A DNA stretch of 43,216 nt. It comes from Ramlibacter sp. Lineage in GTDB: Bacteria; Pseudomonadota; Gammaproteobacteria; Burkholderiales; Burkholderiaceae_C. Below are positions 17,974 through 25,915 of the stretch, piece after piece. Below the pieces are notes generated by a model. The model did no database searches and was not told the DNA's origin. It was given only the letters and a program-made list of their open reading frames with translations. How positions within the stretch are numbered: the stretch's first letter is position 1; the number at the start of each line of letters is the position of its first letter. Made by a program: the position numbers and the translations under genes. Location of the stretch: NCBI GenBank assembly GCA_022844525.1, contig JALHLO010000005.1:1-43216 (forward strand). The letters are read 5' to 3'.

Positions 17974-18837
17974 ATGTCTTCGACCCGCAACATTCACGAC
18001 CGGCGGCTGGCCGACGCCTGGGCCACCCTCAAGGCGCACTCCGACGCCGGCCTCCCCCTCGACCCCGACGCCAACCGCCTGGCCTTCGTCGATCCCGAAT
18101 TCCTCCTGCGCCGCGAGACCCGCGGCATCCGCTTCCAGCTGGAGCTGCTCAAGCCCGACCTGGAACAGCAGGCCCACGGCATCGAGAACACCGTGGTGGT
18201 GTTCGGCAGCGCGCGCCTGCGCGACCGCGAGACCTCCGAGGCGCTGCTCAAGGGCGCCGAACAAGACGCCGACCCGGCGGCCCAGGCCCGGGCCCGGGCG
18301 CGCGCGCGCAACGTGCACTACTACGAGAAGGCGCGCGACTTCGGCCGCCTCGTGGCCGAGTACAGCGCCGACAAGGAGCCGCGCGACAAGCTGTTCGTCT
18401 GCACCGGCGGCGGCCCCGGCGTCATGGAGGCGGCCAACCGCGGCGCCCACGAGGCCGGCGGCATCAGCGTCGGCCTGTCGATCGCGCTGCCGATGGAGGA
18501 AGGGGCGAACGAGTTCGTGACGCCGGCGCTGTCCTTCAAGTTCCACTACTTCGCGCTGCGCAAGATGCACTTCATGATGCGGGCGAAGGCGCTGGTGGCC
18601 TTCCCCGGCGGCTTCGGCACGCTCGACGAGCTGTTCGAGGTGATCACGCTGGTGCAGACGCGCAAGGCGCGCCAGGTGCCCATCGTGCTGTTCGGCACCG
18701 ACTACTGGAAGCGGCTGATCAACTTCGACGTGCTGGTGGAGGAAGGCATGATCTCGCCGCCCGACCTGGACCTGTTCCAGTTCGCCGACGACCCCGAGAC
18801 GGCCTGGAACCTCATCAAGACGTTCTATCGGCTCTGA
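17974..18837 (+). CDS. LOG-family (TIGR00730-type) Rossmann-fold nucleotide hydrolase
   Basis: A 287-residue protein with the two diagnostic LOG motifs: GGGPGVMEAANRGA (near 148) and PGGFGTLDELFE (near 211). LOG proteins release free cytokinin-type bases from nucleoside 5'-monophosphates; many bacterial members act on AMP-like nucleotides, and the physiological substrate is open. The N-terminal 70 residues and the insert near 95-115 make it longer than the minimal (about 190 aa) form. The ATG at 17974 was chosen for the family N-terminus. It overlaps the convergent MFS gene by 23 bp. Confidence 0.88.
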   Translation: MSSTRNIHDRRLADAWATLKAHSDAGLPLDPDANRLAFVDPEFLLRRETRGIRFQLELLKPDLEQQAHGIENTVVVFGSARLRDRETSEALLKGAEQDADPAAQARARARARNVHYYEKARDFGRLVAEYSADKEPRDKLFVCTGGGPGVMEAANRGAHEAGGISVGLSIALPMEEGANEFVTPALSFKFHYFALRKMHFMMRAKALVAFPGGFGTLDELFEVITLVQTRKARQVPIVLFGTDYWKRLINFDVLVEEGMISPPDLDLFQFADDPETAWNLIKTFYRL

Positions 18838-19993
18838 GCCCCGCGGCCAGGCGCGAGCCCGCGCCCACCATGGCCGCCGTCGCCCAGAAGACGGCGCTGA
18901 TGCCCACCACGGTGCCGGCGGCGCCGAACAGCATGGGCATCGCCACGCTGGAGGCGTTGATCACCATCAGCCGCATGCCCACCGCCTCGCCATGGCGGTG
19001 GTGCGGCGTGATCTGGTGCAGCATGCTCATGATCATGGGCTGCACCGATCCCAGCGCGATCCCGAGCAGCACCGAGCACACGCCCATGGACAGCGGCGTG
19101 TGCATGAACGGGTAGACGGCGTAGACCAGCGCGGTGGCCACCATCGCGCCGGCCACCATCGCCCACTCGCGGATGTGCGCGGCGAGCACCGGCAGCAGCA
19201 CGCGGACCACCGCCGCCGCGATCGCGAAGGCGCCCAGGATGGTGCCGATCACGGAAGCGGACAGCCCGCGCTCGTGCCCCAGCACCGGCACGACGAAGGT
19301 GTGCACGTCCCAGGCCGAGGACAGGAACCAGTTGACGATCAGCAGGCGCCGGAACATCGGCTCGCGCACCAGGTCCCAGGCGCGCGCCTTGCCGGCGTGG
19401 GCCGGCCGCTGCGGCAGCGGGGCTTCGTGCGCGCCGCGGATCCAGGCCCAGGCCAGCAGCGGCAGCACCGCCATCACGAGGAAGGCCCAGCGAAAGCCGG
19501 CGTGGTCGATCACCAGGCCGGCCACGAAGGGCCCGAGGAAATTGGAGAAGGCGGGGCCGATCGCCAGCCAGGAGAACACCTGCTTCAGCTGCGTGGGCGT
19601 CTGCGCGGCGCGACCGACGTGCCGCTGCAGCGCGATGACGGCGGCACCGGTCGCGCCGCCGGTGAGCAGCGCGCTGGCGCACAGCACCGGGAACACCGGC
19701 CACGCCACCGCCATGCCCGCGCCCAGGGTTGCCATGGCGACGCTCCACGCCACCGGGCGCTTGAGGCCGTGCCGGTCGGCATAGCGGCCCGCCGGCAGCG
19801 CCAGGAAGACCTGGGTCAGCGCGTACAGCGCCAGCAGCACGCCCACGGCGGCCTCGCTGTAACCCTCGCGCAGCGCCAGCAGCGGCGACGCCATGCGCAT
19901 GCCGGCCATGCAGGCATGCAGGAAGACGTGGCCGGCGATCAGGCGCGCGAGCTCGCGCGTCAAGCCTCGGTGTTCAGGTGTCGCCGTCGTCAC
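18815..19993 (-). CDS. Major facilitator superfamily transporter
   Basis: A 392-residue, twelve-helix MFS permease. The loop 2-3 signature is recognisable (GRYADRHGLKRP, about 68-79), and a central charged loop near residues 190-215 divides the two halves. Sequence is closest in feel to drug-efflux type MFS proteins; the substrate is not readable. The GTG start at 19993 overlaps the rmuC 3' end by 20 bp, so it is the last gene of the leftward antiporter/dehydrogenase/rmuC run. A later start cannot be excluded. Confidence 0.85.
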   Translation of the reverse strand: MTTATPEHRGLTRELARLIAGHVFLHACMAGMRMASPLLALREGYSEAAVGVLLALYALTQVFLALPAGRYADRHGLKRPVAWSVAMATLGAGMAVAWPVFPVLCASALLTGGATGAAVIALQRHVGRAAQTPTQLKQVFSWLAIGPAFSNFLGPFVAGLVIDHAGFRWAFLVMAVLPLLAWAWIRGAHEAPLPQRPAHAGKARAWDLVREPMFRRLLIVNWFLSSAWDVHTFVVPVLGHERGLSASVIGTILGAFAIAAAVVRVLLPVLAAHIREWAMVAGAMVATALVYAVYPFMHTPLSMGVCSVLLGIALGSVQPMIMSMLHQITPHHRHGEAVGMRLMVINASSVAMPMLFGAAGTVVGISAVFWATAAMVGAGSRLAAGLRADRTS

Positions 19994-21299
19994 CGTTGTC
20001 GGCCATCGGCAGCAGGGCCTGGGCCTGCGCGTCGGGGAGCGCCTCGACGTCCTTGAGCGCGCGGCGCATCATCTTGGCGCGGGTGTCGGCCTTGTCCACC
20101 GTGTCCGCCGCCTTCTGCACCTGCTCCTTGATCTTGGCGACCCATTCCCCGTACTTCTCGAACTCGGTCTTGACCGCGCCCAGCACCTTCCAGACCTCCG
20201 AGGCCTGCTGCTCCAGCGCCAGCGTGCGGAAGCCCATGTGCAGGCTGTTGAGCATGGCCAGCAGCGTGGTCGGGCCGGCGAGCGTCACGCGGTAGTCGCG
20301 CTGGATCCGGTCCATCAGTCCCGGGCGGCGCAGCACCTCCGCGTACAGGCTCTCGATCGGCAGGAACAGGATGGCGAAGTCGGTCGTGTGGGGCGGGCAC
20401 AGGTAGGACTCGCAGATCGACTTGGCCTCGTCCCGGATGCGCACTTCCAGCGCGCGCCCGGCGCTGTCCACGCCCACCGCGTCGGCGCGGTCGTGGGCGT
20501 CGAGCAGGCGCTCGTAGTCCTCGCGCGGGAACTTGGCGTCGATCGGCAGCCACACCGGCGTGCCGTCGCTGCTGCGGCCGGGAAAGCGCACGGCGAAGTC
20601 GACGCGCTGGTTGCTGCGCGGCTTGGTCTCCACCTGCTTGCCGTACTGCTCGGGCGTCAGCACCTGTTCCAGCAGCGCCTCCAGCTGCACCTCGCCGAAG
20701 ATGCCGCGGGTCTTGACGTTGGTCAGCACGCGCTGCAGGTCGCCCACGCCCTGCGCCAGCGACTGCATCTGGCCCAGGCCCTGGTGCACCTGCTCGAGCC
20801 GGTCGGCGACCTGCTTGAAACTCTCGCCCAGGCGCGTCTCCAGCGTGTTCTGCAGCTTCTCGTCGACCGTCTGGCGCATCTCGTCGAGCTTGGCGGCATT
20901 GGTCTGCTGCATGGCGGTGAGCTGGGTTTCCAGCGTGGCGCGCACCTCGGAGATGCGGCGCGCGTTGGCCTCGCTCAGGTCGCGCAGCGAATCCGAAATC
21001 GTCTTCTGCGTCAGCGCGAGCTGCTGCGCGAAGGCGTCGATCTGCGCGTTCTGCGTGCGCGTGGCCTCCTGGGCCTGCTGCATCAGGGTCTGCTGGAAGG
21101 ACTGCAGCGTCTGCATCAGCTCGCCGCGCATGCCGCGCGAGGATTCGCTGATCTCGCGCCGCAGCTCGCGCTCCAGCCGCTCGTTGGCCGCCATCAGCTC
21201 GGCGCGCCCGGTGTCCACCACCGGCGGCTTGCGCATCAGCACGGCCACCAGCAGCACGACGCTGGCCAGGGCCAGCGCCATCACGATCCAGATTTCCAC
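19974..21299 (-). CDS. rmuC: DNA recombination protein RmuC
   Basis: A 441-residue RmuC-family protein: N-terminal membrane helix (about 4-22), long coiled coil (about 35-190, rich in Q/E/R/L heptads), then the RmuC nuclease-like domain (about 200-410), including KTRGIFGEVQLEALLEQVL and DFAILFLPIESLYAEVLR. RmuC limits inversions at short inverted repeats and has been linked to phage defence in some hosts. The start is GTG at 21299, 3 nt after the preceding stop; the ribosome binding site is weak, consistent with translational coupling. Confidence 0.94.
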   Translation of the reverse strand: MEIWIVMALALASVVLLVAVLMRKPPVVDTGRAELMAANERLERELRREISESSRGMRGELMQTLQSFQQTLMQQAQEATRTQNAQIDAFAQQLALTQKTISDSLRDLSEANARRISEVRATLETQLTAMQQTNAAKLDEMRQTVDEKLQNTLETRLGESFKQVADRLEQVHQGLGQMQSLAQGVGDLQRVLTNVKTRGIFGEVQLEALLEQVLTPEQYGKQVETKPRSNQRVDFAVRFPGRSSDGTPVWLPIDAKFPREDYERLLDAHDRADAVGVDSAGRALEVRIRDEAKSICESYLCPPHTTDFAILFLPIESLYAEVLRRPGLMDRIQRDYRVTLAGPTTLLAMLNSLHMGFRTLALEQQASEVWKVLGAVKTEFEKYGEWVAKIKEQVQKAADTVDKADTRAKMMRRALKDVEALPDAQAQALLPMADNGDDGDT

Positions 21300-21302
21300 G
21301 GA

Positions 21303-22283
21303 TTACTTCAGCACTTCGGGATTCAGCGGCGTGAGCGGCTTGCCGTTCACGAGGAAGCCGATCAGGTTGTCGGCGGCGAGGTCGGCCATGGCCTGGCGCG
21401 TCGGCACGGTGGCGCTGGCGATGTGCGGGGTGAGCACCACGTTGGGCACGGTCAGCAGGTCCGGGTGCACCTTGGGCTCGCCCTCGAACACGTCGAGGCC
21501 GGCGGCGGCGATCTTCTTGTCGCGCAGCGCCTGCGCCAGCGCCGCGTCGTCGACGATGCCGCCGCGCGCGATGTTCACCAGCGTCGCGGTGGGCTTCATC
21601 TGTGCGATTTCCTTCGCTCCGATCGCGTGGTGCGACTCCGCCGAGTACGGCAGCACCAGCACCAGGTGGTCGGCGGTCTTCAGCAGCTCCTCCTTGGAGA
21701 CGTAGCGCGCCTTGCAGGCGGCCTCCAGGTCGGGCGCGAGGCGCGAGCGGTTGTGGTAGATCACGTCCATGCCGAAGCCGTGGGCGCCGCGCCTGGCGAT
21801 GCCCTGGCCGATGCGGCCCATGCCCAGGATGCCCAGCGTGCTGCCGTGCACGTCCGAGCCCGCGAACATGTCGTAGCTCCACTTGGTCCACTTGCCGGCG
21901 CGCAGGTAATGCTCGCTCTCGGCGATGCGGCGGGCGGTGGCCATCAGCAGCGCGAAGCCGAAGTCGGCGGTGGTCTCGGTCAGCACGTCCGGCGTGTTGG
22001 TGCCCAGCACCTTGCGCGCGGTCATCGCCGGCAGGTCGAAGTTGTTGAAGCCCACCGCCATGTTGGCGCAGACCTTCAGCTCCGGGCAGGCGGCCAGCAC
22101 CTCGGCGTCGATGCGCTCGGTGCCGGTGGTGAAGGCGCCGGCCTTGCCCTGCAGACGGGCGATCAGGTCGTGCTTGCTCCAGGCCGCGTCGGCCTGGTTG
22201 TGCTCGACCTCGAAGTGCTGTTGGAGGCGGGCGATGGTCTCGGGGAAGACGGCCCGGGCGACGAGGATCTTTTGTTTGCTCAT
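21303..22283 (-). CDS. D-2-hydroxyacid dehydrogenase (glyoxylate/hydroxypyruvate reductase type)
   Basis: A 326-residue NAD(P)-dependent dehydrogenase. The cofactor loop LGILGMGRIGQGIARR lies at 150-165, and the catalytic triad is R240 (NIARGGIVDD), E269 (GLDVFEGEP) and H287 (LTPHIAS). MAVGFNNFDL (75-84) is typical of the GhrB/GyaR group, which reduces glyoxylate or hydroxypyruvate. The exact substrate (glyoxylate, hydroxypyruvate or 2-ketogluconate) is not decidable here. It starts 4 nt after the antiporter stop. Confidence 0.9.
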   Translation of the reverse strand: MSKQKILVARAVFPETIARLQQHFEVEHNQADAAWSKHDLIARLQGKAGAFTTGTERIDAEVLAACPELKVCANMAVGFNNFDLPAMTARKVLGTNTPDVLTETTADFGFALLMATARRIAESEHYLRAGKWTKWSYDMFAGSDVHGSTLGILGMGRIGQGIARRGAHGFGMDVIYHNRSRLAPDLEAACKARYVSKEELLKTADHLVLVLPYSAESHHAIGAKEIAQMKPTATLVNIARGGIVDDAALAQALRDKKIAAAGLDVFEGEPKVHPDLLTVPNVVLTPHIASATVPTRQAMADLAADNLIGFLVNGKPLTPLNPEVLK

Positions 22284-22287
22284 GGGA

Positions 22288-23697
22288 TTACCGGAACCAG
22301 ATGAAGGTCATCAGGATGAACAGTGGGACGAGGATGCCGACGGACCAGACCATGTAGCCGAAGAAGCTGGGCATTTTCACCCCGCGGTCCTCGGCAATGG
22401 ACTTGACCATCAGGTTGGGCGCGTTGCCGATGTAGCTGTTGGCGCCCATGAAGACGGAGCCGGCCGAGATCGCGGCCAGCACCGGCGCCAGTTCGGTCAT
22501 CAGCTGCTGCGGGTTGCCGCCGGCCGTGTTGAAGAAAACGAGGTAGGTCGGCGCGTTGTCCAGGAAGGAGCTCAGCACGCCGCTGGCCCAGAAGTACATG
22601 GCCGGGTCGGGCGTGCCGTCCGGCCGCGTCACCGCCGCGATCACGGCCCCGAACGGGCCCTCGATGCCGGCGCGCAGCATGGCGATCACCGGGATGATGG
22701 TCAGGAAGATGCCGGCGAACAGCTTGGCGACCTCCTGCATCGGGCCCCAGGAGAACTGGTTGTCTTCGTGCACGGCCGAAGGCGTGATCCTCAGCGACAC
22801 GAAGGTCACGACGACGAGCCCGATGTCGCGCACCAGCCCGGGCAGGCGCACTTCCGTGCCGAACACGTCGAAGGCCACGGAGGACTTCCAGAAGCCGCTC
22901 AGGAGCACCAGGCCGACGACCGCGCCCAGCAGCCAGAAGTTGCGCGCGCCGTCGAAGCCGATGCCGCGCGTGTCGGGCGTCGGATCCTCCGGCTGCAGCT
23001 CCTCGCGCCGGTGGTAGTACCAGGAGTCCAGCGCATAGAAGATCACCAGCAGCGATCCCACCAGGAACAGCGTTTCCGGGAAGATGTGGCGCACCGTCCA
23101 GAAGAAGTCCACGCCCTGCAGGAAGCCCAGGAACAGCGGCGGGTCGCCCAGCGGCGTGAGCGAGCCGCCGGCGTTGGAGACGATGAAGATGAAGAACACC
23201 ACCGTGTGCGCCACGTGCCTGCGGTTGTCGTTGGCGCGGATCAGGGGGCGGATCAGCAGCATCGAGGCACCGGTCGTCCCCATGAGGCTCGCGAGGAAGG
23301 CTCCGATGGCGAGGATGGCCGTGTTCAGGCCCGGGCTGCCGTGCAGGTTGCCCCGGATGTAGATGCCCCCCGACACCGTGAACAGCGCCGTCAGCAGGAT
23401 CACGAAGGGGATGTACTCGCCCAGCATCACGTGCACCAGCGCCGACCCGGCGGCCCCGGGGCCGAACATGAGGGCGAAGGGCAGCAGGAAGGCCAGGGCC
23501 CAGCCGGCGGCGATCTTGCCGTAGTGGTGGTGCCAGAACCAGGGCGTCAGCAGCGGGCACAGGGCGATCGACAGCAGGATCCCCGCGAACGGCACGCCCC
23601 ACAGCGGCGAAAGGCGGCTGGCATCGAGCTCCGCAGCCCCCGCCGCGAGCGGCGCCAGCAGCGCGCAGGCCACCAGCAGCGGCCGGAACTTGGTCAT
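22288..23697 (-). CDS. Sodium:proton antiporter / citrate-type ion transporter superfamily protein
   Basis: A 469-residue membrane protein with an N-terminal signal-like helix and about twelve helices. Segments such as NAGGSLTPLGDPPLFLGFLQG and FLDNAPTYLVFFNTAGG match the NhaD-like branch of the ion transporter superfamily, in which T-P-x-G-D-P and D-N-x-P lie in two re-entrant regions. The ATG at 23697 is preceded by GAGGAG. It is the first gene of a leftward run with the 2-hydroxyacid dehydrogenase, rmuC and the MFS permease. Confidence 0.87.
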   Translation of the reverse strand: MTKFRPLLVACALLAPLAAGAAELDASRLSPLWGVPFAGILLSIALCPLLTPWFWHHHYGKIAAGWALAFLLPFALMFGPGAAGSALVHVMLGEYIPFVILLTALFTVSGGIYIRGNLHGSPGLNTAILAIGAFLASLMGTTGASMLLIRPLIRANDNRRHVAHTVVFFIFIVSNAGGSLTPLGDPPLFLGFLQGVDFFWTVRHIFPETLFLVGSLLVIFYALDSWYYHRREELQPEDPTPDTRGIGFDGARNFWLLGAVVGLVLLSGFWKSSVAFDVFGTEVRLPGLVRDIGLVVVTFVSLRITPSAVHEDNQFSWGPMQEVAKLFAGIFLTIIPVIAMLRAGIEGPFGAVIAAVTRPDGTPDPAMYFWASGVLSSFLDNAPTYLVFFNTAGGNPQQLMTELAPVLAAISAGSVFMGANSYIGNAPNLMVKSIAEDRGVKMPSFFGYMVWSVGILVPLFILMTFIWFR

Positions 23698-23904
23698 CGG
23701 GTCTCCTCGTGGTCCCGGCGCTGGCCCGGGGCGGTTTTTCTTGCAGCGGCGCCGAGCATAACCAATCCGCCGGCCCGCCCCGCGGCCATGGGTAGGCGCC
23801 TGCCTACCGCGCGTGCGGCGGGCTTCCTACCGGTTGAGTCAATGGCGCGCGCGACCATCGCCGCAGCAAGGAGCGACGGGCGGGCCGTCCCATGGGAGAA
23901 CTCG

Positions 23905-24150
23905 ATGAACCAGGATCGCATCCAGGGCCGCTGGAAGCTGTTGAAGGGCAAGGTCAAGGAACAGTGGGGCAAGCTCACCGACGACGACCTCGACGTCATC
24001 GCCGGCCGGCGCGACCAGCTGCTCGGGCGCATCCAGCAGCGCCACGGCGTGGCCAGGGACGAAGCCGACCGCCAGGTGCGCGGCTGGGAGCGCGCCAGTC
24101 CCGACCACTCGCTGGACGACTCCCGCAGTCCCGCCGACAAGACCCGTTGA
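23905..24150 (+). CDS. CsbD-family stress protein
   Basis: An 81-residue small hydrophilic protein. The CsbD core MNQDRIQGRWKLLKGKVKEQ continues with WGKLTDDDLDVIAGRRDQLLGRIQ. Members are stress induced (general stress response), with unknown molecular role. GGGAGAA precedes the ATG at good spacing. It is followed 14 nt later by the secreted cysteine-repeat protein, so the two are likely cotranscribed. Confidence 0.93.
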   Translation: MNQDRIQGRWKLLKGKVKEQWGKLTDDDLDVIAGRRDQLLGRIQQRHGVARDEADRQVRGWERASPDHSLDDSRSPADKTR

Positions 24151-24164
24151 GGAGAAAGAGCGCC

Positions 24165-24737
24165 ATGACGTTCCGCATCGCCTGCCTCGCCGCCGCCCTC
24201 GCCTGCGGCGGCTCCGGCTTCGCCGCCCCGCTCCTGAGCAAGGACGAACTCAAGGCGAACAAGGTCCGCATCGAGGAGCAGTTCGACCAGGCGCAGAGCC
24301 GCTGCAAGCGCGTGGAGGGCCACGCCCGCGAGCTGTGCAACGAGAAGGCGCGCGGCGAGCGCGACATCCAGGCCGCCGAGCTGCAGATGCGGTCGGAGCC
24401 GACCATCGAGAACGACCAGAAGCTGCGGCTGGCGAAGGCCGAGGCAGCCTATTCGGTCGCGCTGGTGAACTGCAAGGCGATGCTGGGCGCGGCGCGCAGC
24501 GTCTGCCGCGACGACGCCAAGTCGGTGTTCGAGTCGGCCAGGGCCGAGGCGAAGCTGCACCAGGAGGTGGTCGCGCAGAACCTGAACTCGGAGAGCCAGG
24601 TGCGCGAGCGCACCGCGCGGGCCGACCGCGTCGCGCAGGCGCAGTTCAATGCGGCGCGCGAGCGCTGCGAGATGCTGCCGGGCGAGGCGCGCACCGCCTG
24701 CCTGGCCGACGCCAGGCAGCGCTTCGGCCGCCCCTGA
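24165..24737 (+). CDS. Secreted protein with three C-x10-C repeats, function unknown
   Basis: A 190-residue protein with a signal peptide (MTFRIACLAAALACGGSGFA, cleavage near 20-22). The mature part is predicted almost wholly alpha-helical and highly charged. It holds exactly six cysteines in three repeats, C47/C58, C103/C114 and C168/C179, with shared pattern [FY]-x2-A-x3-C-[KE]-x3-G-x-A-R-x2-C-x3-A-[RK]. Each pair would make one disulphide closing a helix-turn-helix hairpin in the periplasm. I know no named family for this. GGAGAAAGAG precedes the ATG. Partner CsbD upstream suggests a stress-related role (inference). Confidence 0.8.
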   Translation: MTFRIACLAAALACGGSGFAAPLLSKDELKANKVRIEEQFDQAQSRCKRVEGHARELCNEKARGERDIQAAELQMRSEPTIENDQKLRLAKAEAAYSVALVNCKAMLGAARSVCRDDAKSVFESARAEAKLHQEVVAQNLNSESQVRERTARADRVAQAQFNAARERCEMLPGEARTACLADARQRFGRP

Positions 24738-24743
24738 TCCCCG

Positions 24744-25472
24744 CTACTCCAGCCAGTGCGTGAAGGACGCCGCCGGTTCGCGCGGCGTGTGGAACGCGTT
24801 CACCGGCGCCTGCACGTCGGCGTAGCCCAGCGACATGCCGCACACCAGCATCTCGCCGCTGCCGGCGCCGATGTGCGGCAGGATGATCTTCGCGTAGCCG
24901 TTCCAGGCCGCCTGCGGGCAGGTGTGCAGCCCGCGGGCGCGCGCGGCCACCATGACGTTCTGCAGGAACATGCCGTAGTCCATCAGCGAGCCGCGTCCCA
25001 GGATGCGGTCGATGGTGAACATCAGCCCCACCGGCGCGTCGAAGAAGCGGAAGTTGCGCTGGTGCTGCGCGTGCATCTTGTCCTTCTCGCCCTTGGCGAT
25101 GCCCAGCAGGCCGTACAGGCCCCAGCCGTTCTCGCGGCGGCGGTCGATGTAGGGCGACACCCACTGGGTGGGGTAGTAGTCGTACTCCTCGCGGTACTCC
25201 TCCGCCAGCGCCGGGTCCGCGTAGACCGCGTCGTGCGCGGCGCAGACCTTGCGCACCAGCGCGTCGCGGCTGGCGCCCTGCAGCACGTACACCTTCCACG
25301 GCTGCGTGTTGGTGCCGGAAGGCGCGCGGCTGGCGACCGAGAGGATCTCCTCGATGGCCGCGCGCGGCACTTCGCGCTCGCGCAGGAAGGCCCGGCAGGA
25401 AAAGCGGCTGGCGATGGCGGCATCGACGCTGCCGGGATCGGCCACGACGGTGGCGACTTGGGAGGTGTTCAC
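24744..25472 (-). CDS. Nitroreductase-family FMN oxidoreductase
   Basis: A 242-residue nitroreductase fold protein that uses FMN and NAD(P)H. The FMN-binding motif SRAPSGTNTQPWKVYVLQG starts at residue 48, and RFSCRAFL near 23 is the usual N-terminal cofactor contact. The C-terminal portion includes GLHTCPQAAW and a GEMLVCGMSLGYAD segment. Substrate could be nitroaromatics, quinones or flavin. The GTG start at 25472 overlaps the thioesterase stop (GTGA) with GGAG upstream. It is the last gene of the three-gene operon. Confidence 0.88.
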   Translation of the reverse strand: MNTSQVATVVADPGSVDAAIASRFSCRAFLREREVPRAAIEEILSVASRAPSGTNTQPWKVYVLQGASRDALVRKVCAAHDAVYADPALAEEYREEYDYYPTQWVSPYIDRRRENGWGLYGLLGIAKGEKDKMHAQHQRNFRFFDAPVGLMFTIDRILGRGSLMDYGMFLQNVMVAARARGLHTCPQAAWNGYAKIILPHIGAGSGEMLVCGMSLGYADVQAPVNAFHTPREPAASFTHWLE

Positions 25473-25915
25473 TGCAGGGTCTCCAGCACGCGCTTGAGCG
25501 CCTGCGGCAGGGGGGTCGGGCGGCGCGTGGCGCGGTCGACGTAGACGTGGACGAAGTGGCCCTTGGCCACGGTGAGCTCCTCTCCCGCGAGGAACAGGCC
25601 CACCTCGTAGCGGACGCTGGAGTTGCCGATCTTCGCCACCCGCAGGCCGGCTTCCACCGTCTGCGGAAACTCCACCGGGGCGAAGTAGTTGCACTGGGTC
25701 TCGATCACCAGGCCGATGACCTGGCCGCCGTGGATGTCCAGCGCGCCCTGCTCGATCAGGTGCGCGTTGACCACGGTGTCGAACCAGCTGTAGTAGACGA
25801 CGTTGTTCACGTGCCCGTAGGCATCGTTGTCCATCCAGCGGGTGGTGATCGTGCGGAAGGCCCGGTAGCGGGCGCGGCCCTCGGGCTGCGGCTTGGGCGG
25901 GACGGGTTCGCTCAT
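25469..25915 (-). CDS. Hotdog-fold acyl-CoA thioesterase (4HBT/YbgC-like)
   Basis: A 148-residue single-hotdog thioesterase. The catalytic-loop motif DNDAYGHVNNVVYYSWFDTV spans 29-48, the usual site of the active Asp and the substrate-gating helix. Family members hydrolyse short- to medium-chain or aromatic acyl-CoA esters. The ATG start overlaps the stop of the HDAC-like gene (ATGA) and its own stop overlaps the nitroreductase start, giving strict translational coupling on both sides. Confidence 0.9.
   Translation of the reverse strand: MSEPVPPKPQPEGRARYRAFRTITTRWMDNDAYGHVNNVVYYSWFDTVVNAHLIEQGALDIHGGQVIGLVIETQCNYFAPVEFPQTVEAGLRVAKIGNSSVRYEVGLFLAGEELTVAKGHFVHVYVDRATRRPTPLPQALKRVLETLQ

Noticed and set aside
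19893-22304. An 803-codon open frame antisense to rmuC and the 2-hydroxyacid dehydrogenase
   Set aside because: His/Gln/Leu/Arg-rich shadow of coiled-coil rmuC; no family resemblance.
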